64,000 bases of DNA from RGIG995 sp045543655 (GTDB lineage Bacteria; Bacillota; Clostridia; Oscillospirales; UBA644): the NCBI GenBank assembly GCA_045543655.1, contig JAZPXN010000060.1, positions 24,972 through 88,971 of the forward strand, in the 5' to 3' direction. Within the stretch, counting starts at the first letter, position 1; every line of letters starts with the position of its first letter. Below, in pieces: positions 1 to 7,728 of this stretch. Position numbers and translations under genes: made by a program. The notes beneath the pieces are model-generated. The model was not told the origin of the DNA and ran no database searches. It was given only the letters and a program-made list of their open reading frames with translations.

Positions 1-693
1 ATCGACGCCCAGCTGAAGACCGAATTCATCTCTGCCCTTCAGCCTGCTTTCGGCCGTCTTTCGGAGCTGGAGCTGCGTCCGAACCAGATCATTGCCCACA
101 ATACCGACACCGAAAACGCCATGAACGAAGCGCTGAGCAATAAATGGGGCGAATTGCGGGGGCTTCGGGTGGTCAGCATCGCCTTCGGTTCGGTCTCTCT
201 TCCCGACGAGGATGCGGAAATGATCAAAAACGCCCAGCACGCTGCCATCCTGCGGGATCCCTCCATGGGCGCGGCCACGCTGGTGGGGGCTCAGGCAGAA
301 GCCATGAAGACCGCCGCCGGGAATTCCTCCGGCGCTATGAACGGCTTTATCGGCATGGGCATGGCCATGAACGCCGGGGGAACCAATCCCCAGAATCTCT
401 ACGCCATGGCGCAACAGCAGCAGGCGCAGAATCCCCCGCCCGCCGCTCCCGCCAACGGCTGGACCTGCTCCTGCGGGGCCGTCTGCGACGGGAATTTCTG
501 CCCCAAATGCGGCGCAAAAAAACCCGTGGAAGAAACCTGGACCTGCTCCTGCGGGGCGGTGAACAAGGATAATTTCTGTCCCAAGTGCGGCGCAAAGAAG
601 CCCGCTCCCGTTCAATGCCCCAAGTGCGGTTGGAAGCCCGAGGATCCCGCGGCGCAGATCAACTTCTGCCCCAAATGCGGAGAACGGCTGTAA
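1..693 (+). CDS. SPFH-domain protein with C-terminal zinc ribbons (5' partial)
   Basis: The frame is open from the first base of the window, so the N-terminus lies upstream. What is visible is the end of an SPFH/band-7 like domain of the YdjI (virion-core-like) type, then an Ala/Met/Gln-rich linker (about residues 95-145 of the visible part), then three short zinc-ribbon units. These are seen as repeated CSCGAV...FCPKCGAKKP pairs and a final CPKCGW...FCPKCGERL. Two of the units are near copies of each other. SPFH proteins assemble at membranes; zinc ribbons are typical adaptor modules. It is followed after 3 bases by another zinc-ribbon protein and then a TPM protein, so the three probably form one membrane-associated complex. 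The family assignment is by pattern; the cellular role is unknown. Confidence 0.75.
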   Translation: MDAQLKTEFISALQPAFGRLSELELRPNQIIAHNTDTENAMNEALSNKWGELRGLRVVSIAFGSVSLPDEDAEMIKNAQHAAILRDPSMGAATLVGAQAEAMKTAAGNSSGAMNGFIGMGMAMNAGGTNPQNLYAMAQQQQAQNPPPAAPANGWTCSCGAVCDGNFCPKCGAKKPVEETWTCSCGAVNKDNFCPKCGAKKPAPVQCPKCGWKPEDPAAQINFCPKCGERL

Positions 694-696
694 CCT

Positions 697-1785
697 ATGG
701 AAAAGACCGATCTTCTCCAATATAAGTGCCCCTGCTGCGGCGGCGCTATCGCCTTTGACGCCACTCTGCAAAAGCTGAAATGCCCCTATTGCGACACGGA
801 ATTTGAAGCGGAGACCCTGCGCTCCTACGACGAAGAGCTGAAAGCCGATACCGGCGAAGAAATGAACTGGGATACGAAGGCCGGCGGCGAATGGAACGGC
901 GAGGACGCCGATCTTTGCTCCTACGTCTGCAATTCCTGCGGCGGGGAGATCGTAGGCGACCGAAATACGGCGGCCACCTCCTGCCCCTTCTGCGGAAACC
1001 CCGTCGTGATGATGGGAAACCTTACCGGGGCGCTGAAGCCGGATTTCGTAATCCCCTTCAAGCTGGACAAGAAAAAAGCGAAGGAAGGCCTGCTCAACCA
1101 CATGAAGGGCAAGCGCCTTCTTCCAAAAGTATTCAAAGACGAAAATCATATCGACGAAATCAAGGGGATTTACGTTCCCTTCTGGCTTTTTGATGCCGAC
1201 GCCGACGCAAACATCCGCTACCGCGCCACAACGGTACAGACCTGGTCGGACAACGATTACATCTATACCCGCACCAATCATTATTCCGTGGTCCGGGGTG
1301 GCAATCTGGTGTTCGAGCGGGTACCGGTAGACGGATCCTCGAAGATGGAAGACGATCTGATGGAATCCCTGGAGCCCTTCCAATTTGAAGACGCGTTGGA
1401 TTTCCAGACCGCCTATCTGGCAGGCTTTCTGGCGGATAAATACGACGTGACGGCGGAGCAGAGCGTGGATCGCGCCAACGGACGCATCCGCACCTCCACC
1501 GAGCAGGCCTTCCGCTCCACCGTACACGGTTACGCCACGGTAGTCCCGGAACAGACGAATATCAAGCTGAATCACGGAGAAGCAAAATACGCCCTGTTCC
1601 CCGTATGGATCCTGAACACCACCTGGAAGGGCAAGCAATATCGCTTTGCCATGAACGGTCAGACCGGGAAATTCGTAGGAAACCTTCCCATGGACGGAAA
1701 AGCCTTTGCGAAATGGCTGTTGGGTCTGGGATTCGGCATTGCCGCCGGCGTTTTTGCGCTGCTGGCGTTGCTGATGCTGCTGTAA
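697..1785 (+). CDS. zinc-ribbon protein with C-terminal membrane anchor
   Basis: 362 residues. Two zinc ribbons are visible near the N-terminus: CPCCGG...CPYCDTEF at about 11-36 and CNSCGG...CPFCGNPV at about 78-102. The middle (about 110-330) is a long beta-rich region of unknown function with many aromatic residues, and the last 25 residues form a hydrophobic helix (LLGLGFGIAAGVFALLALL) that should anchor the protein with its bulk in the cytoplasm. It starts 3 bases after the SPFH gene and its ribosome site GGAG is rather far (about 14 bases), suggesting translational coupling. Such proteins are often annotated as TFIIB-type zinc-ribbon or primosomal N'-like proteins in Bacillota and occur beside SPFH proteins; no enzymatic motif is seen. 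Confidence 0.75.
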   Translation: MEKTDLLQYKCPCCGGAIAFDATLQKLKCPYCDTEFEAETLRSYDEELKADTGEEMNWDTKAGGEWNGEDADLCSYVCNSCGGEIVGDRNTAATSCPFCGNPVVMMGNLTGALKPDFVIPFKLDKKKAKEGLLNHMKGKRLLPKVFKDENHIDEIKGIYVPFWLFDADADANIRYRATTVQTWSDNDYIYTRTNHYSVVRGGNLVFERVPVDGSSKMEDDLMESLEPFQFEDALDFQTAYLAGFLADKYDVTAEQSVDRANGRIRTSTEQAFRSTVHGYATVVPEQTNIKLNHGEAKYALFPVWILNTTWKGKQYRFAMNGQTGKFVGNLPMDGKAFAKWLLGLGFGIAAGVFALLALLMLL

Positions 1786-1797
1786 GGAGGGAGAACG

Positions 1798-2565
1798 ATG
1801 AAAAAAGCTTTGATTTTTCTCCTGACCGCCCTTCTGGTCTTCTCTGCCGTCCTTCCTGCCCTTGCCGAAACGGCAGACCCGGCAGGTTATCAGGGAATCG
1901 TGGACGAAGCGGATCTTTTGACCGCCGCAGAAGAGCAGAAGCTTGCCGCCGCCGTTGCGGGGGCGAAACGGGAATATAATATCGACGTGATCGTCGTCAC
2001 CGCGGACTATCTGTGGCCGGGTCTTTCCATCGAAGGCGTGGCCGACGCCGCATTCAGTCAATACGCTCAAAATCCGGACGGTGCCGTCTTTGCCATTGCC
2101 ATGGACACCCGGGAATGGACCATGCAGGGCTATGGACGGGTGCGCGCCGCCTTCAGCGAAGACGTGCTGGATCGGCTGGAATCGGACTGCATCTATCTTC
2201 TCTCCGACGGAGATTACGCGCTATCCTTTGAATCCTTTATCACCTTTACGGGGCAGGCGGTAGGCTTCTACGACGCCGGCACCCCCTACGAGGCACCCAT
2301 TCCCTGGGGCGGTCTTGTGATTATCAGCCTGGGAGCAGGGTTTCTCGTTGCCCTGATCGTGGTACTGATCATGAAGGCGCAGTTGAAATCCGTGGCCCCA
2401 AAACGGGAGGCCCGGGATTACGTAAAGCCCGGAAGCCTGGATCTGAGGGTCAACCGGGATCTGTATCTCTACCACACCGTCTCCCGGGTGGCAAAGCCCA
2501 AGCAGAACACCTCCTCCGGAAGCCGAAGCTCCGGCGGGGGCGGCGGCCGAAGCGGCCGGTTCTGA
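1798..2565 (+). CDS. TPM-domain membrane protein (YgcG-like)
   Basis: 255 residues. A signal peptide (MKKALIFLLTALLVFSAVLP, cleavage near A23-E24) leads to a TPM domain (about 30-150) with the usual start GIVDEADLLTAAEEQKL, followed by one transmembrane helix (about 172-192) and a basic, Gly/Ser-rich tail ending GGGGGRSGRF, a typical low-complexity end in this family. TPM domains have been linked to membrane-protein repair and stress responses; here the domain would face outward. RBS GGAGG lies 7 bases before the ATG. Last gene of the SPFH/zinc-ribbon operon, closed by the terminator at 2579-2611. Confidence 0.85.
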   Translation: MKKALIFLLTALLVFSAVLPALAETADPAGYQGIVDEADLLTAAEEQKLAAAVAGAKREYNIDVIVVTADYLWPGLSIEGVADAAFSQYAQNPDGAVFAIAMDTREWTMQGYGRVRAAFSEDVLDRLESDCIYLLSDGDYALSFESFITFTGQAVGFYDAGTPYEAPIPWGGLVIISLGAGFLVALIVVLIMKAQLKSVAPKREARDYVKPGSLDLRVNRDLYLYHTVSRVAKPKQNTSSGSRSSGGGGGRSGRF

Positions 2566-2578
2566 TGCAAACGAAAGA

Positions 2579-2611
2579 GACCTCTCCGATCAATACGGGG
2601 AGGTCTTTTTT
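2579..2611 (+). terminator. rho-independent terminator of the SPFH/TPM operon
   Basis: GACCTCTCC (2579-2587) pairs with GGGGAGGTC (2597-2605, one G-T pair) and is followed by six T. Confidence 0.9.
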
Positions 2612-2630
2612 GGGATCTTTCCCGGGGTTC

Positions 2631-2659
2631 TTGCATTTTGCGGGAAAATATGGTATAAT
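2631..2659 (+). promoter_or_regulatory. sigma-A promoter of prfA
   Basis: TTGCAT (2631-2636), 17-base spacer ending in TGG (extended -10), TATAAT (2654-2659). The start codon of prfA lies 30 bases downstream with TTGGAG as ribosome site. Confidence 0.9.
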
Positions 2660-2688
2660 AATAGACGAGAAAGCTTTTGGAGTAAATT

Positions 2689-3756
2689 ATGTTTGAAAAA
2701 TTGCGTGAAATTGAAGAAAATTACGTCCAAAACGAGCAATTGCTGTGTGATCCCTCCGTTCTGGCAGATCCGGCGCGTCTGCGGGATCTGACGAAGAAGC
2801 AGAAGCAGACCGAAGAGCTGGTGGAAGAATTCCGGCGCTGGAAAAAATGGAAGGCCCAGGCTGACGAGGCGGAGGAATTGCTTTCGGAGGACGACCCGGA
2901 ATTAAAAGCGCTGGCCCGGGAATCGATGACCGAAGCGAAATCGGAGCTGCGGGTGTCGGAGGAGAGACTGAAGCTCCTGCTGATTCCCAAAGATCCCGAC
3001 GACGAAAAGAACGTGATCATAGAGCTGCGCGCCGGCACGGGGGGCGATGAAGCGGCCCTTTTTGCCGGGTCTCTGCTGCGGATGTACACCATGTATGCGG
3101 AAAAGAAGGGATTTCGGGCGGAAATTCTGTCACTGAACGAAACCACCTTGGGAGGCGTGAAGGAAGCGGTAATTTCCCTGGAGGGGGCAGGAGCCTTCGG
3201 CCGGGTGAAATTCGAAAGCGGCGTTCACCGGGTTCAGAGAGTGCCGGAAACCGAATCCCAGGGCCGGATTCAGACCTCAGCGGCCACGGTGGCGGTCCTC
3301 CCGGAAGCGGAAGACGTGGACGTAGAGATCGATCCCAAGGATCTTTTGATCGAGTCCCACCGTTCGGGGGGCGCCGGCGGCCAGCACGTAAACAAGACCG
3401 AATCGGCCATCCGCATCATCCATCTGCCCACGGGGATTGCGGTGGACTGCCAGGACGAGCGAAGCCAATATAAAAACAAAGACAAGGCCATGAAGATTTT
3501 GCGTTCCCGGATTCTGGAGCAGAAGCGGGCGGAGCAGCAATCGGAGATCACCTCGGCCCGTCGAAGCCAGGTAGGCTCCGGGGATCGGAGTGAGCGCATC
3601 CGCACCTACAATTTTCCCCAGGGGCGGGTGACCGATCATCGCATCGGACTGACGCTTTACAAGATTTTGTCCATTATGGACGGGGATCTGGACGAGCTGA
3701 TCGACGCCTTGATCACCGCAGAGCAAGCGGAAAAGCTGAGAGCCGGAGAGGAATAA
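2689..3756 (+). CDS. prfA: peptide chain release factor 1
   Basis: 355 residues, the normal length of RF1. It releases finished peptides at UAA and UAG codons. The GGQ loop that reaches the peptidyl transferase centre is present in HRSGGAGGQHVNKTESA (about residues 222-238). The codon-recognition tripeptide in the segment RVQRVPETESQGR is PET, i.e. the PxT form of RF1, not the SPF form of RF2. The C-terminal segment RIRTYNFPQGRVTDHRI is also family-typical. Start chosen at the ATG 9 bases after TTGGAG. Cotranscribed with a HAD phosphatase 1 base later; no prmC methylase gene is next to it, unlike many genomes. Confidence 0.98.
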   Translation: MFEKLREIEENYVQNEQLLCDPSVLADPARLRDLTKKQKQTEELVEEFRRWKKWKAQADEAEELLSEDDPELKALARESMTEAKSELRVSEERLKLLLIPKDPDDEKNVIIELRAGTGGDEAALFAGSLLRMYTMYAEKKGFRAEILSLNETTLGGVKEAVISLEGAGAFGRVKFESGVHRVQRVPETESQGRIQTSAATVAVLPEAEDVDVEIDPKDLLIESHRSGGAGGQHVNKTESAIRIIHLPTGIAVDCQDERSQYKNKDKAMKILRSRILEQKRAEQQSEITSARRSQVGSGDRSERIRTYNFPQGRVTDHRIGLTLYKILSIMDGDLDELIDALITAEQAEKLRAGEE

Positions 3757-3757
3757 T

Positions 3758-4408
3758 ATGAAGCGATACGATACCGTTTTGTTTGATCTGGACGGAACCT
3801 TGACCGATCCGGGGGTGGGCATCACGAAATCCGTGGAATACGCCCTGAACCGTTACGGCATCACCGTCCCCGACCGGGCGGTTTTATATCCCTTTATCGG
3901 GCCGCCGCTGATCGATTCCTTTATGAAATATTACGGATTTTCCAAGGAGCAGGCCGTGGAGGCGATAGAGGTCTACCGGGAATATTTCCGGGTCAAGGGG
4001 TTGTACGAAAACGAGGTATACCCCGGCGTGACCGAGCTTTTGAAGGCCTTGAAGGAGGCCGGAAAAACCCTGCTGATCGCCTCGTCGAAGCCGGAGGGAT
4101 TCGTGCTGACCATTCTGAAGCATTTCGATCTTCTCCCCTACTTCGATTTCGTAGGCGGCGCCTCCATGGACGAGACCCGGTCGAAAAAAGACGACGTGGT
4201 GCGCTACGTTCTCAAAGAGGCAAACGTCACCGACCCCACGACGGCAATCCTTGTGGGAGACCGGAAATTCGACGTTCACGGTGCCCACGCCTTCGGACTC
4301 GACGCCCTCGCCGTCACCTACGGCTACGGCACCGTCGAAGAACTCACCGAAGCCGCCCCCGAGTACCTCGCCTCCTCCCCGGAAGAGGTAAAAAGAATTT
4401 TGATCTGA
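3758..4408 (+). CDS. HAD hydrolase, phosphoglycolate-phosphatase-like
   Basis: 216 residues. Motif I FDLDGTLTD (9-17) with the nucleophile D10 and acid D12, motif II with SSK near 108-110, motif IV VGDRKFDVHGA near 170-180, and a helical cap domain between motifs I and II. This is the pattern of Gph/PgmB/YorB-like small-molecule phosphatases. The substrate cannot be read from sequence; phosphoglycolate is only the usual default. The ATG lies one base after the prfA stop, with GGAGAGG inside the end of prfA, so the two are translationally coupled. Transcription should end at the hairpin 4541-4580. Confidence 0.85.
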   Translation: MKRYDTVLFDLDGTLTDPGVGITKSVEYALNRYGITVPDRAVLYPFIGPPLIDSFMKYYGFSKEQAVEAIEVYREYFRVKGLYENEVYPGVTELLKALKEAGKTLLIASSKPEGFVLTILKHFDLLPYFDFVGGASMDETRSKKDDVVRYVLKEANVTDPTTAILVGDRKFDVHGAHAFGLDALAVTYGYGTVEELTEAAPEYLASSPEEVKRILI

Positions 4409-4442
4409 CGGGAGAAGGGAAAGGGGTACGAGGTACGGGGGT

Positions 4443-4657
4443 GTACTTTCTTTCTTGTTCGAGAACAAGAAAGAAAGTACCAAAGAAAGAAAAAGCAAAG
4501 GCCGGCGGATTTTATCCGCCGGGGGAAGAGAATATATGAGAAGGTGCATACCACAAGCGTGATATGCACCTTAATTTTTTACTTTCCCCGATGCAAGGAT
4601 TGCATCGGCCTCGGCTTTTCTTTCGGTTCCTTTCTTTTCTCCTGAAAAGAAAGGAAC
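4443..4657. repeat. array of five hairpins in a convergent intergenic region
   Basis: Between the HAD gene and the potD end there are five perfect inverted repeats in about 215 bases: 4443-4480 (18-base arms starting GTACTTTCTTTC, 2-base loop), 4502-4522 (CCGGCGGAT arms), 4541-4572 (AAGGTGCATA arms), 4588-4608 (CCGATGCAA arms) and 4626-4657 (GTTCCTTTCTTTTC arms). Only the third has a clear T tract. The two outer ones share a TTTCTTTC-rich arm. This is far more than convergent genes need for termination and resembles a non-coding intergenic repeat element. No reading frame worth calling is present. Confidence 0.75.
4541..4580 (+). terminator. terminator of prfA/HAD operon
   Basis: AAGGTGCATA (4541-4550) pairs with TATGCACCTT (4563-4572), followed by AATTTTTT. 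It is the third hairpin of the intergenic array. Confidence 0.75.
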
Positions 4658-4667
4658 ACCGTTCTTC

Positions 4668-6137
4668 TTACTTCTGCTTCTTGAGCCATTCCTTGTGGCG
4701 GCGGGCGGAGTCCCGCCTGGGCTTGGTGAACCACAGAAGGACGAGGCAGGCGCCCACGAGGATGGCGACGAACATCAGGAAAAGGCTGGGGGAAATATCG
4801 TTGGCTTTAAATTGGGACCACATGGTCAGAACGGCGTCGTTCCGATCTCCGAAATCCTGCATGATAAAGCAGCGATCCACCACGGATTTTTCCGGATACT
4901 GAGCGGAAAACTGGCGGCCGATCTCGGCGGTCTGCACCAGAATTTTCCCGTCCTCGGAAAGATAATCGTCGGACAGCGTTCCTTCAAAATAATAGGTCAG
5001 ATCCACGGTATATTCGCCCTCGTCATCCCCGTACCAATCGAGAACCAGATCGAAGATCTCGTCCCCGGCAATGACGCTGGTATAACCGATGAATTCCATA
5101 TTCCGGGCGGCCACGGAGGGCAGGCAGAGGTAATTCACGAAATCCTGGGCCAGCTCCGTATTGGCTCCCTTGGGCATGACCCAGCCGTCGAACCAGACCG
5201 AGCCCCCATCCTCGGGGACGGAGAAATTGAGAAGCACGTCGTCTTCCTCCTCCGCCAGATCCATGGAATAGACCGCATCCCCGGACCAGGCCTGATTGAT
5301 ATCGATCTTTCCGGACACGATATCACTCTTGCCGCTGTCCACCTCAAGGCCGTAAATATTCGCCTTCATAGATTTCAGGGCGGCGCCGGCGGCGGAGATG
5401 GTCTCGTCGTCGGTGCGGTTCATCAGCTCGCTCAGAGCGGTGCGGTATTCCTGCAGAGTCACCGTCCCCTGGGCAAGGCGCTGATTCCAAGAGACGATCT
5501 CGTCCTTATGGGCGGCGACCACGGCGGGGATATAGGCGTCCCGGACGGAATCCTTGACGGTGATGCGGTTTTTATAATCCGTATCCCACAGGATATCCCA
5601 GGATTTAGTATCCTCCGGATCCACGGCCTCGGGATTGTAAATGATGCCCACGGTGCCCCACATATAGCCCACGGAATAGGCGTCGAAGCCGTTTTCTTCA
5701 AAAACCTGCTTGATATAGGGAGACGCGTATTTCGTAAAATTGGGAAGCTTGGAATAATCGAATTTTTCCAGCGCAATATTCTCGTCGGTGCCCTTTTCGG
5801 TGGCGGCGATCATTTTCTGGATCACGTAATCCGAGGGGCAGACCAGATCGTATTGGGATTTGCCGGTCTTCAGAGTGTTGAGCATGGTCTCGTTAGTCTC
5901 GAAGGTATCGTACCGGACGGTAACCTTCACCCCGGTGCGGGCGTAATAATCCGCCGCCCATTCCTCCATGACCGAGGGGACGGCCTTCGTACCGTTTTCA
6001 TCGGTGCCGTCGTCGATATAATCCTGCCAGTTATAGACCCGCAGGGTCACCTCCTCCGCGCCGGCGGAAAGACCGAGGCCGGAAAAAAGACCGAGGGAAA
6101 GCACGAAAAACAGAACGAGAGAAAGAATCTTTTTCAT
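4668..6137 (-). CDS. potD: polyamine ABC transporter substrate-binding protein with C-terminal membrane anchor
   Basis: 489 residues, about 130 longer than usual PotD. The N-terminus is a signal peptide (MKKILSLVLFFVLSLGLF, probable cut after SAGA) with no lipobox cysteine. The mature start LRVYNWQDYID is the PotD/PotF hallmark, and FDGWVMPKGAN is seen later. At the C-terminus residues about 451-471 (SLFLMFVAILVGACLVLLWF) form a transmembrane helix followed by a strongly basic tail, so the receptor is probably tethered by its C-terminus instead of a lipid. Its ATG overlaps the potC stop in an ATGA junction. Last gene of potABCD. Which polyamine is bound cannot be told. Confidence 0.92.
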   Translation of the reverse strand: MKKILSLVLFFVLSLGLFSGLGLSAGAEEVTLRVYNWQDYIDDGTDENGTKAVPSVMEEWAADYYARTGVKVTVRYDTFETNETMLNTLKTGKSQYDLVCPSDYVIQKMIAATEKGTDENIALEKFDYSKLPNFTKYASPYIKQVFEENGFDAYSVGYMWGTVGIIYNPEAVDPEDTKSWDILWDTDYKNRITVKDSVRDAYIPAVVAAHKDEIVSWNQRLAQGTVTLQEYRTALSELMNRTDDETISAAGAALKSMKANIYGLEVDSGKSDIVSGKIDINQAWSGDAVYSMDLAEEEDDVLLNFSVPEDGGSVWFDGWVMPKGANTELAQDFVNYLCLPSVAARNMEFIGYTSVIAGDEIFDLVLDWYGDDEGEYTVDLTYYFEGTLSDDYLSEDGKILVQTAEIGRQFSAQYPEKSVVDRCFIMQDFGDRNDAVLTMWSQFKANDISPSLFLMFVAILVGACLVLLWFTKPRRDSARRHKEWLKKQK

Positions 6138-6934
6138 CTGTGCCCTCCTTCCCGCTTATTGCGGCGGTTGCGGACGTTCACGATCACCAGCAACACCAGC
6201 GCAAAGACGAAGATCAACGTCGTCAGCGCCCGGAGGGTGGGGGGCAGAGTGCCTTTTTTGCTGGTAACTCCGTAAACGTAAGTGGACAGCGTAGAAAACG
6301 AGGTATCCCGGGTGAAGGCGGTGATGATATAATCGTCCAGAGACAGGGTAACGGACAGGAGAAAGCCGCTGAAAACCCCGGGCATAATTTCCGGAAGAAC
6401 GATCTTCCGCAGGGCCTGAGAGGGCTTTGCCCCCAGATCCAGAGCCGCCTCGTAGATATTGGGATCCATCTGCTGCAGCTTGGGATTGATGCTCAGCACC
6501 ACGAAGGGCAGAGTCAGAATCACGTGGCCGATCAGCAGAGTGATAAAATTGAACTTCACCCCGAAATACACGAAAAGAATGGTCAACGACAGGGCCGTTA
6601 CGATCTCCGCGTTCATGATGGGGATCTGAGAAACCCCTTCCAAAGCGGACTTGACCCGCTTGCCGCTGTAATGAATGCCGATGGCACCGGCGGTGCCGAG
6701 GACGGTGGAAACGGCGGCGGAGGCAAGGGCCACGATAACGGTATTGATCAAAGCGGTGACGATCTCTTTATTCCGGAAAAGATCGGGATAAAGCTCCAAC
6801 GAAAAACCGGTCCAGGAGCCGATGACCTTGGCCTCCGTGAAGGAAAAGACCATCAGAACCAGAATGGGGGCGTACATCAGAAAAAGCATCAGCCCCACGT
6901 AGATGCGGGCGAGAATACGGGTAGACTTTTTCAC
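6134..6934 (-). CDS. potC: polyamine ABC transporter permease PotC
   Basis: 266 residues, six predicted membrane helices. The EAA loop that contacts the ATPase is EAALDLGAKPSQALRKIVLP, followed by LSLDDYIITAFT, both typical of PotC. The GTG start is chosen because it overlaps the potB stop as GTGA and has AGAGG upstream; the frame is open further upstream inside potB but that segment is basic, not hydrophobic, and looks non-native. Together with PotB it forms the channel of the spermidine/putrescine importer. Confidence 0.93.
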   Translation of the reverse strand: MKKSTRILARIYVGLMLFLMYAPILVLMVFSFTEAKVIGSWTGFSLELYPDLFRNKEIVTALINTVIVALASAAVSTVLGTAGAIGIHYSGKRVKSALEGVSQIPIMNAEIVTALSLTILFVYFGVKFNFITLLIGHVILTLPFVVLSINPKLQQMDPNIYEAALDLGAKPSQALRKIVLPEIMPGVFSGFLLSVTLSLDDYIITAFTRDTSFSTLSTYVYGVTSKKGTLPPTLRALTTLIFVFALVLLVIVNVRNRRNKREGGHR

Positions 6935-7728
6935 AGCATCGTACCTCTGACGTCGTCTTCTTTCTGTACGTTCTTCGTAGCGAACATACCGAGCGCGATG
7001 AGCAGAAGCATGACCACCGCAACGATACTTCCCATATGCCACAGCCCCTGATCGAAATACAGCTGAATGCTGTTCCCGATCAGCGAAAGCTTCCGCTCGC
7101 CCATAACGTCGCTGATAACGTAGGACGACATGGTGGGCATAAAGACCATCGTCGCCGCGGACACGATTCCGGGGGCGGTCATGGGAAGGATGACTTTCGT
7201 AAAGGTCTGGATGGGACGGGCGCCCAGATCGGAGGAAGCCTCGATCTGGCTGTAATCCAGCTTCGTCATCGTGGTATACAGAGGCAGAATGACGAAGGGA
7301 AGATAGTTATAGACCATACCGATCATGGTGCAAAGATAGGGGTGCTCCCCGCCGTTCAGCCCGATCCAGTACAGAAGATCCCGGGTCGCGGCGGTGCGAA
7401 GCACGAAATTGATCCACATGGGCATGACGAACAGGAGCATCATGACCGCAGGCATCTTCAGATCCCGGTGCGCCAGAAAATAAGCCACGGGATAGCCGAT
7501 CAGAAGGCAGATAACCGTATTGGCCGCCCCGATAATGAAGGAGACCAGAATGGTATTGATATTGGAGGCGCTTCCGAAGAGAGAGAAGAGATTGTCGAAG
7601 GTAAAATTCCCCTCTGCGTCGGTAAAGGCGTAGGCCAGGATCAGAATCAGGGGGATAACCACGAACAGAAGCATGAAAACGGCGTAGGGAAAAGCCAGCC
7701 ACTTGCGGGTAAATTTAATTTTTGACAT
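6931..7728 (-). CDS. potB: polyamine ABC transporter permease PotB
   Basis: 265 residues, six predicted membrane helices beginning WLAFPYAVFMLLFVVIPLIL. The EAA loop reads EASSDLGARPIQTFTKVILP. The ATG at 7728 is preferred because GGGAGG stands 9 bases upstream; it lies inside the 3' end of potA (14-base overlap). Partner of PotC in the importer. Confidence 0.93.
   Translation of the reverse strand: MSKIKFTRKWLAFPYAVFMLLFVVIPLILILAYAFTDAEGNFTFDNLFSLFGSASNINTILVSFIIGAANTVICLLIGYPVAYFLAHRDLKMPAVMMLLFVMPMWINFVLRTAATRDLLYWIGLNGGEHPYLCTMIGMVYNYLPFVILPLYTTMTKLDYSQIEASSDLGARPIQTFTKVILPMTAPGIVSAATMVFMPTMSSYVISDVMGERKLSLIGNSIQLYFDQGLWHMGSIVAVVMLLLIALGMFATKNVQKEDDVRGTML

Noticed and set aside
4443..4657. 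CRISPR array
   Set aside because: The hairpins differ from each other and there are no regularly spaced identical repeats or spacers.
4695..6275. Long open frame on the plus strand opposite potD
   Set aside because: Antisense to clear potD/potC genes; His/Gly/Asp-rich translation without domains, a common by-product of GC-rich codon usage.
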